DNA from: Pontibacter fetidus
GTDB lineage: Bacteria; Bacteroidota; Bacteroidia; Cytophagales; Hymenobacteraceae
Direction of reading: 5' to 3'
Length of the DNA: 64,000 nt
NCBI RefSeq assembly: GCF_010119545.1
Contig: NZ_JAAEAA010000013.1
Span: 62,001-126,000, forward strand
Shown here: piece after piece, positions 1 through 8,951 of the stretch
Position numbering within the stretch: position 1 is the stretch's first letter
Layout: each line of letters begins with the position of its first letter
The notes under the pieces: generated by a model
The model's database searches: none
The model's input: only the letters and a program-made list of their open reading frames with translations
Told to the model about the DNA's origin: nothing
Position numbers and translations under genes: made by a program

Positions 1-751
1 TGGTAGCTACTGGTTTACCCTCTTTATCAAAACCGTGCGGTGAAGCTACATTCTGCACCCCTTTCAGGTCGTTTACCGAAGTATAAGAACGGGTCATGCC
101 CAGTGGCTGGAAGAAGGTTTCTTTTATATAGTTTTCCCAGGTCTTGCCAGTTACATTTTCAATCACTTCACCAGCGGTTATAAACATCAGGTTAGAGTAG
201 CCATAACCATCCCGGAAACCATAATCGGGCTCCAGGTACTGCATTCTCCGGATAATTTCTTCGCGGCTATAGTTGGTGTTGTACCAAAGCAGGTCGCCGC
301 CAAATGTTCTAAGCCCTGCACGGTGGCTTAGTAAGTCTTCTATAGTCAGGTTTTCGGTAACGTATGGCGAATACATTTTCAGGTATGGGATGTACTTATT
401 TACCTTGTCTGTCCATTTTATTTTGCCAGCATCAACTAGGGTTGCCAGCGCAGCCGAAGTATAGGCTTTGGAGTTAGACGCGATTCCGAAAAGTGTATTG
501 GCATCTACTTGCCCGCCTGTTTTGTTGTTAAGTACGCCATAGCCTTTGGCAAATATTACTGAGTCGTTTTTAACGATAGCAATAGCCATTCCCGGCACAT
601 CCCAGTCTTTTAAAGCTTTTTGGTAGTAAGCATCGAGTTTGGCTATAGTTGCGGCATTATTGTTTTTCTGAGCCAGGGCAGGCTGCAATATAAAGCACAG
701 CAACAGGCTCAGTAGCAGGAAACTTCTGCGCAAAGTAGTCAGGTTGTTCAT
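1..751 (-). CDS. Beta-lactamase-family serine hydrolase (C-terminus cut by window edge)
   Basis: The reading frame is open from the ATG at 749-751 to the left edge, giving the first 250 or so residues. It starts with a hydrophobic signal peptide ending near ALAQ, so the product is exported to the periplasm or cell surface. An SNSK sequence (SxxK; nucleophile Ser and general-base Lys) follows GIA, and GYSN supplies the YxN motif. This is the class C beta-lactamase / D-aminopeptidase / esterase EstB fold. The family includes penicillin-binding proteins, esterases and peptidases, so the substrate cannot be named and true beta-lactamase activity should not be assumed. The third motif (K/HxG) would lie beyond the edge. 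No operon partner is visible; the downstream (left) side is not in view. Confidence 0.85.
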   Translation of the reverse strand, partial: MNNLTTLRRSFLLLSLLLCFILQPALAQKNNNAATIAKLDAYYQKALKDWDVPGMAIAIVKNDSVIFAKGYGVLNNKTGGQVDANTLFGIASNSKAYTSAALATLVDAGKIKWTDKVNKYIPYLKMYSPYVTENLTIEDLLSHRAGLRTFGGDLLWYNTNYSREEIIRRMQYLEPDYGFRDGYGYSNLMFITAGEVIENVTGKTWENYIKETFFQPLGMTRSYTSVNDLKGVQNVASPHGFDKEGKPVAT

Positions 752-964
752 AAGGTTTAATAGTATTTTTAAGGTGTAGCAATATAGGGTTTTTTAGATT
801 GTAAGGGAAATCAGGGGTAGTGTCATTTTGAGGGTAGTGAGATCTGTTTTTTTATGAACTAGCAATGTGTCCAGCTTTTGCTAGAGCCTAATACTATAGT
901 TGAACATTTGTCATTTCGACGCAAGGAGAAATCTGTACCAGCTTTTAGTTAATTATAGTTGCAT

Positions 965-1195
965 CTTGAGCCAAGCTATACTTTCAAATTTCCTCTAATC
1001 CTGGGAGCTTTACCTACCCATCGTTTCAAATGAGCTTTGGTGCCCTCACGGCCGGGAGGCCCCGTCTTCGGGCATCGCGCTGCTGCCTTCTTGCTATCCT
1101 CGTTCCTCGGATTGGCTCACGCCACCGCAACAAGTCAAAGGCGCTCAACCCAAAGACTGCTATCTTTCTATTATGTTCCTCTGTCTATAGTTTGA
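965..1195 (+). repeat. GC-rich dispersed repeat 'A', copy 1
   Basis: This is a run of about 230 bp that is also found at 37129-37350 (same orientation) and 59625-59842 (inverted). The best-conserved parts are the blocks around GGTGCCCTCACGGCCGGG, GCATCGCGCTGCTGCC, and GTCAAAGGCGCTCAACCC. The core contains small perfect hairpins (GGCC-TCCC-GGCC and CCCG-TCTT-CGGG on one strand or the other). A variable stretch lies between CTATCCTC and CGCCACC. It encodes no consistent protein in any frame across the three copies. The function is unknown; it could be a mobile-element remnant or a structured RNA. Confidence 0.8.
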
Positions 1196-1236
1196 TAGTA
1201 TAAGCTTCGAGATTGATCGTGGGTATAGTTTCGTAG

Positions 1237-1256
1237 GAACAGGTCGCGACCTGTCC
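1237..1256. repeat. Palindrome 'B' (ACAGGTCGCGACCTGT core), copy 1
   Basis: The 16-bp core is a perfect inverted repeat, with one outer mismatch here. Sister copies are at 37400-37419 (perfect over 20 bp) and 59533-59552 (one central change). All three lie on the same side of a repeat 'A' copy and share the flanking words cgtagg and tgtcc. Confidence 0.8.
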
Positions 1257-1525
1257 GCCTCATGGACTATAACTATGAATCTATACAGTCAACTATAATT
1301 ATAGCCAAAAAATCCCCTCTTGAGAGGGGCAGGGGTGTGTTATAGCAAAGGCTTCACGCATCTCGTCACAAGATCCTTCCAGGATGACAAATAAAGTAGT
1401 AGTAGCAGTAAAAACTCCCTCTCCTGTATTGGGGGTAGGAACCCTCTTCAAAAGGAGAGGGCTGGGGTGAGGTTAAATCCTGCTAATCCATTAATCCTGC
1501 AAATCCTGATTCAGACAAGCTTACT

Positions 1526-2497
1526 CTAATTCCCTTCCTCTCTTGGTTTGTGCGGGCCGGTTTCGTAGTCTTTTTTCTCCATTTCCAGGCGGTGCAGTTC
1601 TTCGGGGGTAAGGGAAGTGGCGAGTGTGCCTAAATTTGGTTGTCCGGCATCTACCCAGGCGGTATACCAAAAGCTGGCAACGGTTTGTATCGCTAAGCGC
1701 ATTTGCCGCTCTACCTGGCCGTTCAGCTTTTTACTATAGGCTTCCGAAAATTCGCGGGAGTAAACACGGGTGGTCAGGTTATTTCGCAGTTCAAAGCCGT
1801 ATTTTTTCTCCTCATCAAAAGCTATAGTTAACTGGCGCTCAAAACTCAGCACAGAATCAAGGGCTATGTGGGCGCTGGCAACCAGGTCCCAGGCCCGCAG
1901 CTGCGGATTAGTAATGTACTGTGCAGGACCTACAAAAAAGTCATAGTTATCTGAAAACAGTTCCGGCAACCGCGACTCCCAGAAGCCATGTATCCCGCGC
2001 TGATCGGTAAGTTGCCCGTTATAGTTGCTGGTGGTGTGCAGCGGCACGCAGGCATCTGCAATGTAATGGCCCAGGTCAGACGACACCCGGAGTATTTTGT
2101 CCAGGTTCCGTTCTTTAAACGCCTGCGTAAGCTGATACTTCATAAAATTGATGTGCCAGGGCACAATGCCAAACGCCATTAAGGTGTCTTCGGTAAACTT
2201 TTCGACGGCGGGCTGCCAGTAACGTGGTAATTTATACAGGGCGCTGTCGCCATACTCGTCTAAGTCAATGTAGTGGCGCGGAGCTTCGCCTTCTACTGCG
2301 TAACGGCGCTTGTCGGGGTTAACGGCGTTCTCGGTAATGTAACGGATGTGTTTCTTGTAAAATCCGACCATTTCGGGAGGTAAGGCAAACACAGCCAGCC
2401 GGTTAATACGCTGGTGTGCGTAAAATCCCCAACTATAGCTATGCAAGGGCAGCAGCAAAGCAAACAGCACAAATACAGTTGTTATAGTTCGGGCCAT
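1526..2497 (-). CDS. Secreted zinc-dependent phospholipase C / S1-P1 nuclease-like protein
   Basis: The 323-residue product begins with a signal peptide (about 1-22). Cleavage after SYS would leave Trp23 as the mature N-terminus. In the phospholipase C / P1 nuclease superfamily the N-terminal Trp is itself a zinc ligand, and the other ligands are recognisable: His28, the HYID pair near 75-78, HYIAD at 144-148 with PLH at 152-154, and His170 with Glu174 (GIHGFWES). That set supports a trinuclear-zinc hydrolase acting on phosphodiesters outside the cytoplasm. Whether lipid or nucleic acid is the substrate cannot be told. The gene appears monocistronic; its stop codon lies about 10 bp from an AT-rich dispersed repeat. 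A low-complexity charged tail ends the protein. Confidence 0.75.
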   Translation of the reverse strand: MARTITTVFVLFALLLPLHSYSWGFYAHQRINRLAVFALPPEMVGFYKKHIRYITENAVNPDKRRYAVEGEAPRHYIDLDEYGDSALYKLPRYWQPAVEKFTEDTLMAFGIVPWHINFMKYQLTQAFKERNLDKILRVSSDLGHYIADACVPLHTTSNYNGQLTDQRGIHGFWESRLPELFSDNYDFFVGPAQYITNPQLRAWDLVASAHIALDSVLSFERQLTIAFDEEKKYGFELRNNLTTRVYSREFSEAYSKKLNGQVERQMRLAIQTVASFWYTAWVDAGQPNLGTLATSLTPEELHRLEMEKKDYETGPHKPREEGN

Positions 2498-2726
2498 ACA
2501 TGCCCTGTACGCAATAAAACGATAAGTTGGTTTATAACCATTGCCTGGCTAATCGCTAAATTATTTATGCTTTTCTGAACTATAGTTAAACACCCGTTCA
2601 GGTTTTGCCTGCCATACCAGTATAGTTAATGCTGAAAAATTTTACGGATGATTTTAATCATCTAATGTAAATAGCTTAACCTATACCTTTGAGATTAGTT
2701 AAATAATTGAATCTACGGTTAAAAAT

Positions 2727-3791
2727 ATGGCAGAAATGCTGAAGCAGCTTCTCGAATTTAAACAGACAGACCGCAAGTGGCATTTGCCGGTGCTGGCTGG
2801 CCTGTGTGTGGGCCTACCTGTATTGGCAGGCTACTTTACTGATAACCTGCAGGATGGTAAACTGGTTTCGATGGCAGCTTTGGTTATTTTGTACATCCAA
2901 TCCCAAAGTATAGCCCGCCGCATGATCGTGCTGATGGCAAGCTCATTCGGAATTATGGTGTCGTATGCGGTGGGAGCTTTGTTTGGCTTTAACCCGGTGG
3001 TGGCTTCTTTGGTGCTGGGCCTGTATGCTTTTACAGTGCACCTGGTGCTTTATTACCTTAAAATGGTACGTCCGCCAGGTAACTTCTTTTTTATCATGAT
3101 CGCGTCGGTTGCCATATCCTTGCCGCATAACTTGGAAACTGTTCCGCATAAAATAGGGCTCGTGGGCATCGGAACGATGATCTCGTGCCTGCTAGGGCTG
3201 GTTTATAGTTTGGTAACCTTAAGAAATACCAATGCTGCTGATGAAGTTATAACCGTGACCAAAAACCAGTACATCAATTTTGTAGAGTCAGTTACGTTCG
3301 GGTTTTTTGTGGGTGTTTCGTTGCTTATTGCCCATTTATTTGAGCTGGATACGCCTTACTGGGTGCCAACCTCTTGCGCAGCTGTAATGCAGGGGATTAG
3401 CGCTACCCATATTTGGCAACGTAGTGCGCAGCGTGTGTTGGGTACATTTATAGGGCTGGTATTAACGTGGTTTATATTGTTGCTAAACCCATCTATGCTC
3501 GTCATTACCTTGGGCATCATCTTGCTGCAGATAATTGTGGAGTTTCTGATCGTGCGCAACTATGGTATTGCGGTTGTTTTCATCACGGTGCTTACCATAT
3601 TCCTGGCAGAAACCGGTACAGCTTTAACTATAAACCCAAGTGAGTTAATACAAGCCCGCTTTTTCGATATTTTAACCGGCAGTATAATTGGAGCGATAGG
3701 TGGCTGGATTTTATTCAACGAAAGGCTGCAGTTTATAGCGACAAGGCAGATCCGCAAAACAAGGATATCGTTGGTGAGGCGAAAGTTATAG
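2727..3791 (+). CDS. FUSC-family (fusaric acid resistance / aromatic acid exporter-like) inner-membrane protein
   Basis: The 354 residues form about ten hydrophobic segments in two clusters (about 20-165 and 190-335), separated by a short hydrophilic linker near residues 168-180. The N-terminal half is typical of the FUSC_2 type, and the second half repeats the pattern with a KNQYINFVES entry. Known relatives (AaeB, YccS-type) are inner-membrane permeases for aromatic acids or are of unknown role. The large cytoplasmic domain found in some FUSC proteins is absent, so this is a compact version. The gene stands alone with no adaptor or outer-membrane factor next to it. The substrate is unknown. 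Confidence 0.65.
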   Translation: MAEMLKQLLEFKQTDRKWHLPVLAGLCVGLPVLAGYFTDNLQDGKLVSMAALVILYIQSQSIARRMIVLMASSFGIMVSYAVGALFGFNPVVASLVLGLYAFTVHLVLYYLKMVRPPGNFFFIMIASVAISLPHNLETVPHKIGLVGIGTMISCLLGLVYSLVTLRNTNAADEVITVTKNQYINFVESVTFGFFVGVSLLIAHLFELDTPYWVPTSCAAVMQGISATHIWQRSAQRVLGTFIGLVLTWFILLLNPSMLVITLGIILLQIIVEFLIVRNYGIAVVFITVLTIFLAETGTALTINPSELIQARFFDILTGSIIGAIGGWILFNERLQFIATRQIRKTRISLVRRKL

Positions 3792-3942
3792 GTTAGGTTA
3801 TACTTGAAGAGTAGTGAAACTATAGTTAATTGATAATTACTATATTTGATAAGCAGCTACTCCTGCTATCTACCGTATTTGGCAGATAGTAGGAGTAGGT
3901 ACTCCAGATATCCAATAGTTATAACCAATTTTAGATACAAAA

Positions 3943-4551
3943 ATGAAATCAAACTTTTTACTTTTAGCCCTATCAATGTTTAGTTTTAGTGCGCTTGCAC
4001 AGTCAAACGAGCCAGTTCAATCAAAAGAGTTGGTAAGTATGACGAAGCTTGAAATAGGACTCCAAGGAATTGGAGTAGGCTATGAAGTGCCGTTTAGCGA
4101 TAAGTGGTCTGTAAACCTAAGTGCTGGTTTGGGGGGCGGATACTCTATTGACAAGAACAGCTATGCCAACGGGTTCAACAGTACGTTCATCCTCAAAGAG
4201 CCTGTGGCTTATTTTAGGTCTGAGTTCAAATATACCTATAACCGAGATAAAAGAGCTACTAAGTCAAAGTCTTTACTAAACAACGCGGGTAATTACGTTG
4301 CCTTTCAGACTAAGTACACCACAGCCAGAGTTTTCGAAAACAACGAGTGGAATCAGCTAAATAATCCCCTGAATAGAACTTTACTGAATGAAGTACATTG
4401 GGGCATGCAAAGGCCTCTTGGACAGAAGTTTCTTTATAATCTTCACCTAGGTTTAGGTTATGCAGCTGACTTTGATTTTAAAAATAGCCAAATTTATCCA
4501 GCGGCGGGACTTCAATTTGCCTACGTAATTTCTAAAAACAAAAGGTTATAA
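3943..4551 (+). CDS. Hypothetical secreted protein, probable outer-membrane beta-barrel
   Basis: The 202 residues open with a clear signal peptide (about 1-19, ending ALAQ). The mature part is rich in alternating hydrophobic/aromatic segments and Gly (for example GVGYEVPF, LGGGYSID, LHLGLGYAADFD), which is the texture of a small outer-membrane barrel; a C-terminal strand near FAYVIS fits. No catalytic motif is visible and the family is not recognised with certainty. It sits alone and converges on def, with a shared terminator hairpin between them. Confidence 0.55.
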   Translation: MKSNFLLLALSMFSFSALAQSNEPVQSKELVSMTKLEIGLQGIGVGYEVPFSDKWSVNLSAGLGGGYSIDKNSYANGFNSTFILKEPVAYFRSEFKYTYNRDKRATKSKSLLNNAGNYVAFQTKYTTARVFENNEWNQLNNPLNRTLLNEVHWGMQRPLGQKFLYNLHLGLGYAADFDFKNSQIYPAAGLQFAYVISKNKRL

Positions 4552-4605
4552 CCATACCCATAAGCCAGCTACGCCGCCTTATGGCTAAGTCCGTTAAAAG
4601 AAACC

Positions 4606-4643
4606 AAACCGGCCTGCTATAAAACTATAGCAGGCCGGTTTTT
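4606..4643. terminator. Rho-independent terminator between convergent genes
   Basis: A perfect 15-bp stem (4607-4621 with 4626-4640) closes an AAAC loop and is followed by a T run. A matching A run on the other side lets it serve both the gene ending at 4551 and def. The loop and upper stem spell the AACTATA word that is iterated through the window. Confidence 0.9.
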
Positions 4644-4662
4644 ATACTTCTAAACTATAAAT

Positions 4663-5232
4663 CTAGCGGCGCTTATCGGCAGCCGGGAACTTCATTTTAT
4701 AGTCGGCGTCTACTTCGCCTTTCGATATTTTGGTCAGCTTATTTTTGATCAGGCGCTTTTTCAGGCCGTTCAGGTGGTCTGTAAACAGGATGCCTTCAAT
4801 GTGGTCGTACTCGTGCTGGATAACGCGGGCAGTCATGCCATCATAGGTATCGGTGTGTTCGTTCCATTCTTCATCAAAATAGCGGATAACAATGCGCTCC
4901 GGGCGGTACACGGTTTCGCGGACACCTGGTATACTTAAACAGCCTTCTTCAAAGCCCCACTCTTCACCGTCTTCTTCCAGTATCTCAGCGTTAATAAAGG
5001 CTTTCTTCACACCTTTTCCTTCATCTTCGTCGTCCATCATCGGCTCCGAATCTATCACGAACAAACGAATAGCTTTCCCGATTTGTGGTGCTGCCAGGCC
5101 AACGCCGTGTGCATGGTACATGGTGGTAAACATGTCATCTACCAGTTCTTTCAGGTTCGGAAAATCCTTTGGCAGGTCGTCTGCTTCCTTTTTTAGTACA
5201 GGGTCGCCGTAGGCTACAATAGGGTAAATCAT
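4663..5232 (-). CDS. def: Peptide deformylase
   Basis: The enzyme removes the formyl group from the N-terminal Met of nascent proteins in the cytoplasm, using a mononuclear metal (usually Fe2+). All three family motifs are intact: GVGLAAPQIG at residues 43-52, EEGCLS (metal-ligand Cys98), and QHEYDH (metal ligands His140 and His144, catalytic Glu141). At 189 residues it is of normal length, with an acidic insertion around 66-75. The start codon overlaps the ruvX stop by four bases (ATGA), indicating a translationally coupled ruvX-def operon. Identification is secure. Confidence 0.97.
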   Translation of the reverse strand: MIYPIVAYGDPVLKKEADDLPKDFPNLKELVDDMFTTMYHAHGVGLAAPQIGKAIRLFVIDSEPMMDDEDEGKGVKKAFINAEILEEDGEEWGFEEGCLSIPGVRETVYRPERIVIRYFDEEWNEHTDTYDGMTARVIQHEYDHIEGILFTDHLNGLKKRLIKNKLTKISKGEVDADYKMKFPAADKRR

Positions 5233-5648
5233 AATATGTTTTTGCTCTCTAAATACGATTGTAAAATAATGGCGGCGCTCACACGGTCTACAGTGCCTTT
5301 GTCCTGACGGTCTTTCTTTTTAAGGCCGCCGGCCAGCATGGCAGCCTGTGCCATTTTAGAAGTAAACCGCTCGTCTATAGTATGCACCGGTATAGTTGGG
5401 AACTCCCGCTGCAGAATACGCATAAACCCAACCACATGCTGTGTGGCATCCGAATCTTCGCCGGAAAGACGGCGCGGCATACCTATAACTATAGCCTCTA
5501 CAGGCTCGCGCTGCACATAGGTTTTCAAGTAAGCAAGCGCATCTTTGGAGTGTACCGTATCCAGCGGATTGGCCGCAATCTGCAGTACATCCGTAACGGC
5601 TATGCCAACGCGTTTTGTTCCGTAATCAATTGCCAGTATCCTGCCCAT
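5229..5648 (-). CDS. ruvX: RuvX/YqgF-type RNase H-fold protein (putative Holliday junction resolvase / pre-16S rRNA nuclease)
   Basis: The N-terminal GRILAIDYG with TKRVGIAVTD is the hallmark of the YqgF family, with the catalytic Asp in AIDYG. A second acidic residue lies in TIDERFTS, and DRVSAAIILQSYL closes the fold. The YqgF role described in E. coli is maturation of the 16S rRNA 5' end; Holliday junction resolution was inferred by homology. I chose the ATG at 5646-5648 because the conserved fold begins there; an upstream ATG would add six residues. A perfect minus-strand -7 box (TACCTTTG, plus-strand 5666-5673) lies 18 bp upstream. The gene leads the operon with def. Confidence 0.92.
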   Translation of the reverse strand: MGRILAIDYGTKRVGIAVTDVLQIAANPLDTVHSKDALAYLKTYVQREPVEAIVIGMPRRLSGEDSDATQHVVGFMRILQREFPTIPVHTIDERFTSKMAQAAMLAGGLKKKDRQDKGTVDRVSAAIILQSYLESKNIL

Positions 5649-6015
5649 AGTATGCATTTGCACCACAAAGGTAAGTATTTAATTGCTGATTGTTACTTGT
5701 TGATTGTTTGGAGATTTAATTGCTGAATTGCTGTAATGTCAGGTTGCTGAAGGATTAATTGCTAAATGGTTGGCTCAACTATAGTTTATGAAGCAAATTG
5801 TTTATCTCTATAGCGCTTTAACTTTCTAACCTTCTAACTTCCCAACTTTCTAACTTAATCAACTCCTAAATTATAACACCGGCTGTAGTAGTGTGGCAAA
5901 ACGCAACCCTGTTAAATTTGTACTTGTATAGATAAGTAGCCCTTCCGTATATTGAAGCGTAATTGGTAGTGCGGCTTGGTATTTGAGCGGATACTACACA
6001 GACACACAAAGAACT
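5649..6015. other. AT-rich divergent intergenic region
   Basis: No gene is seen. The region has microrepeats of attgctgatt/ttgctgaa (about 5681-5770), tandem ctttctaac-like units (about 5821-5858), one full AACTATAGTT palindrome at 5777-5786, and a perfect TAAATTTG -7 box at 5913-5920 about 95 bp before the ctpA start. No good TTTG -33 partner is seen for that box. Confidence 0.5.
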
Positions 6016-7677
6016 ATGAGTAAAATAGAGCACAGCGAAGAAAGGAAAAGCATCCGCAATTCGCCTATTCAGATAAAACTGCCGCTTTTTATTGCACTGG
6101 CCATGGCAGCCGGCGTCCTGATCGGGGCAAACACGTTTTCGCCATCTACTACCAATCCGCAGGATACTGCCAAAAGCTACCTGAAGTTCCGGGATATACT
6201 CAGTTACATAGACCGCGACTATGTAGACACCGTGGATATAGAAGCACTGACAGACCACGCTATAACCGAAATGCTGGAGAAACTGGATCCGCACACTTCC
6301 TATATTCCGGCTAAAGATATGGCTATGGCCCGCTCGTACCTCGAAGGCGATTTTGAAGGTATAGGAGTGGAGTTTAATATTTTTAATGACACCATTTATG
6401 TAATTACACCACTTAGCGGAGGCCCGTCGGAGGCAGCGGGTATACTGGCCGGTGATAAGATCATAAAAGTAGATAACGAGAATGTTGCTGGCACGGGCAT
6501 TACTAACGAAGGCGTATTTAAGCGACTGCGTGGCAAAAAAGGCTCTAAAGTTAATTTAAGTATACAGCGCGGCACCAACCCCAAGCTACTGCCCTTTACC
6601 ATACAGCGCGACAAGATACCAACCGTGTCGGTGGATGTGAGCTACATGGTAAATGACAAGACCGGATATATTAAAGTGAGTCGCTTCTCGGCCAATACAT
6701 TCGAAGAGTTTAAGCAGGCACTTTCCGGGCTTAAAAAGAAAGGCATGAACCAACTGATACTGGACCTGCGTGGCAACCCCGGCGGCTACATGGACCACGC
6801 CACCCGCATGGCCGATGAGTTTTTGGCTGGTAATAAGTTGCTCGTTTATACCGATGGCAAAGGCACGCGTTATGATTCTAAAAGTTTTGCCCGCACCAAA
6901 GGCGATTTCGAGAATGGTCCTCTAATTATATTGCTGGATGAAGGCAGTGCATCGGCATCAGAGATCGTGGCCGGTGCCATACAGGACAACGACCGCGGTC
7001 TTATAGTTGGGCGCCGTTCGTTTGGTAAAGGACTGGTGCAAATGCCGATACCGCTGAACGATGGCTCTGAACTGCGCTTAACTATATCCAGGTACTATAC
7101 ACCAAGCGGGCGCTCTATCCAGAAATCGTATACCAACGGCACCGAAGAGTATGAAAAAGATATGCTGAACCGGCTGGAGCACGGCGAGTTCTTCCACCCG
7201 GATAGTAGTTTGTTTGTAGATTCGCTGAAGTATAAAACAGCAAAAGGGCGTGTAGTATATGGCGGCGGCGGTATTATGCCCGATGTGTTTGTGCCACGCG
7301 ATACCACAGCTTTCTCAGAGTACCTGAGCCAACTATACAACAAAAATGTGCTGCGCGAATATGCCCTGGCTTACTACAAAAATAACCAGAAACAACTGGA
7401 AAAGATGAGCTTTGCACAGTACAAAAAATCGTTTGAAGTAACAGACAAAATGCTGCAGGACATGGTGAAACTGGCCGGTAAAAATGAGGTAACATACAAC
7501 GCCGAACAGTTTAACCGTTCTAAAAGCCTGATCCGCAACAACCTGAAAGCCTTTATTGCGCGCAGCGTGTATGGCAATGCCGGTTTCTTCCCGGTACTGC
7601 ACGAGTCCGACGAAGAGTTTCAGGCAGCGCTTAAGCAGTTTGGTAAAGCCCAGAAGCTGGCAAAAGGCGGCGTATAA
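6016..7677 (+). CDS. S41-family C-terminal processing peptidase (CtpA-like)
   Basis: The 553-residue product starts at ATG 6016; an upstream in-frame ATG adds 11 residues that do not look like protein. It has one N-terminal transmembrane anchor (about 20-40), a PDZ domain (about 110-195, with GIGVEF and AGDKI) that recognises substrate C-termini, and the S41 protease core. The catalytic dyad is visible as the GSASASEI cluster (Ser at 311-315) and FGKG (Lys338), with LRGNPGG at 252-258. A C-terminal extension of about 150 residues is typical of Bacteroidota tail-specific proteases. It acts on periplasmic or envelope proteins; the target is unknown. Confidence 0.92.
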   Translation: MSKIEHSEERKSIRNSPIQIKLPLFIALAMAAGVLIGANTFSPSTTNPQDTAKSYLKFRDILSYIDRDYVDTVDIEALTDHAITEMLEKLDPHTSYIPAKDMAMARSYLEGDFEGIGVEFNIFNDTIYVITPLSGGPSEAAGILAGDKIIKVDNENVAGTGITNEGVFKRLRGKKGSKVNLSIQRGTNPKLLPFTIQRDKIPTVSVDVSYMVNDKTGYIKVSRFSANTFEEFKQALSGLKKKGMNQLILDLRGNPGGYMDHATRMADEFLAGNKLLVYTDGKGTRYDSKSFARTKGDFENGPLIILLDEGSASASEIVAGAIQDNDRGLIVGRRSFGKGLVQMPIPLNDGSELRLTISRYYTPSGRSIQKSYTNGTEEYEKDMLNRLEHGEFFHPDSSLFVDSLKYKTAKGRVVYGGGGIMPDVFVPRDTTAFSEYLSQLYNKNVLREYALAYYKNNQKQLEKMSFAQYKKSFEVTDKMLQDMVKLAGKNEVTYNAEQFNRSKSLIRNNLKAFIARSVYGNAGFFPVLHESDEEFQAALKQFGKAQKLAKGGV

Positions 7678-7748
7678 AAGCACTGTCGCGGATATTTGTA
7701 CATTTGTAAAGATTACACCAGTTTTAACTATAAACGTAGCTTTAACGC

Positions 7749-8951
7749 ATGCCATTTTATTATAAACTGGGAGAGATCCCGCAAAAAAGACATACACAAT
7801 TCCGGCAGCCGGATGGCAGTTTATATGCCGAGCAGCTAGTGGGCACGCTGGGCTTCAGTGGCGTTTCATCGTTGCTGTATCACATAAATCCGCCTACCAA
7901 AATAAGCCGCATAGACGAGCCGGTGCCGTTTAAACCAACTATAGCCGAAGGTACAAAGCTGGCACCGCACCACCTGCGCACATTAAACATTGAAACGACC
8001 GGTACCGATTACCTGGATGCCCGCAAAACCGTGCTGCTCAACAACGATGTAGATATCAGTATCTGCAACCCGAGCGAGCGCGAAATGAACTACTACTATA
8101 AAAATGCAGCCAGCGACGAAGTAGTTTTTGTGCACGATGGCTCCGGCGACCTGCTCACCCAGATGGGGCGCATCCCGTTCAAGCCCGGCGATTACCTGGT
8201 AATTCCGCGCACGGTTATCCATAAATTCCGGTTCGATGAAGGGCAGGTAAGACTGCTGATTATAGAAAGCCATAGCCCTGTTGAAACGCCGCGCCGTTAC
8301 CGCAATCACTTTGGCCAGTTGCTGGAGCATTCGCCGTTCTGTGAGCGCGACATGCGCCCGCCGGTAGAACTTATCACCGAAACCGAAAAAGGCGAATACC
8401 GTGTGCAAATCAAAAAAGAAGGCTACCTGCACCAGTATTACTATGAGTTCAGCCCGTTTGATGCCGTGGGTTGGGATGGGTATTTCTTCCCGTATGCATT
8501 CTCGATCTATGATTTTGAACCGATAACCGGCCGCATCCATCAGCCACCTCCCGTGCACCAGACCTTCGAGGCGCATAACTTTGTAATTTGTTCATTTGTG
8601 CCAAGGCTGTTCGATTACCACCCGCTGGCTATTCCGGCGCCATACAATCACTCTAACGTAGACTCTGACGAGGTGCTATACTACGTGGAAGGGGACTTTA
8701 TGTCGCGCAAAGGCGTAGATAGGGCATCGTTTACGATACATCCGGGTGGTATTCCACATGGTCCGCACCCAGGCACGGTAGAGGCAAGCATCGGCAAAAA
8801 AGAAACGCATGAATATGCCGTAATGATTGATACCTTTAAGCCTTTGCTCCTGACGAAATATGCTGTAAACCTGATGGACAAAAATTACCCGATGAGCTGG
8901 AGCGAAGACCACCCAACCAACGGTCCGCGCCCAGCTGATATGATGGATTAA
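7749..8951 (+). CDS. hmgA: Homogentisate 1,2-dioxygenase family protein
   Basis: The 400-residue, double-cupin protein matches the homogentisate dioxygenase fold, the ring-opening step of tyrosine/phenylalanine degradation (homogentisate to maleylacetoacetate, non-haem Fe2+). Iron-site candidates are His301 in NHSNVDSDE, an acidic residue at 307/308, and His337 in IPHGPHPG, matching His335, Glu341 and His371 of the human enzyme. The His-to-acid spacing is ambiguous by one residue (D307 or E308). Other pathway genes (hppD, fahA, maiA) are not adjacent, so the assignment rests on sequence alone. A perfect -7 box (TACATTTG) lies at 7699-7706. Confidence 0.8.
   Translation: MPFYYKLGEIPQKRHTQFRQPDGSLYAEQLVGTLGFSGVSSLLYHINPPTKISRIDEPVPFKPTIAEGTKLAPHHLRTLNIETTGTDYLDARKTVLLNNDVDISICNPSEREMNYYYKNAASDEVVFVHDGSGDLLTQMGRIPFKPGDYLVIPRTVIHKFRFDEGQVRLLIIESHSPVETPRRYRNHFGQLLEHSPFCERDMRPPVELITETEKGEYRVQIKKEGYLHQYYYEFSPFDAVGWDGYFFPYAFSIYDFEPITGRIHQPPPVHQTFEAHNFVICSFVPRLFDYHPLAIPAPYNHSNVDSDEVLYYVEGDFMSRKGVDRASFTIHPGGIPHGPHPGTVEASIGKKETHEYAVMIDTFKPLLLTKYAVNLMDKNYPMSWSEDHPTNGPRPADMMD

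Larger units (their letters stand above)
752..1525. repeat. Gene-free gap filled with dispersed repeats (composite copy 1)
   Basis: No credible gene is seen. The stretch holds a degenerate gtcat-type half repeat near 909-938, the GC-rich composite repeat (about 965-1195), a palindrome at 1237-1256, a CCCTCTTGAGAGGGG element with a tail ending in ccaggatgac (about 1311-1395), an inverted CTCTCC/GGAGAG block (about 1412-1475) and an AT-rich element ending in cctgattcagac (about 1475-1515). The same order recurs at 37.13-37.87 kb, and partly, inverted, at 59.4-59.85 kb. Confidence 0.75.

Noticed and set aside
752-1525. Insertion sequence or transposase remnant in the repeat island
   Set aside because: No transposase-like frame, catalytic motif or target duplication is visible; only repeats are seen.
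5983-6015. Longer start for the CtpA protease
   Set aside because: The extra 11 residues look like noncoding sequence, while ATG 6016 begins a typical basic n-region before the membrane anchor.
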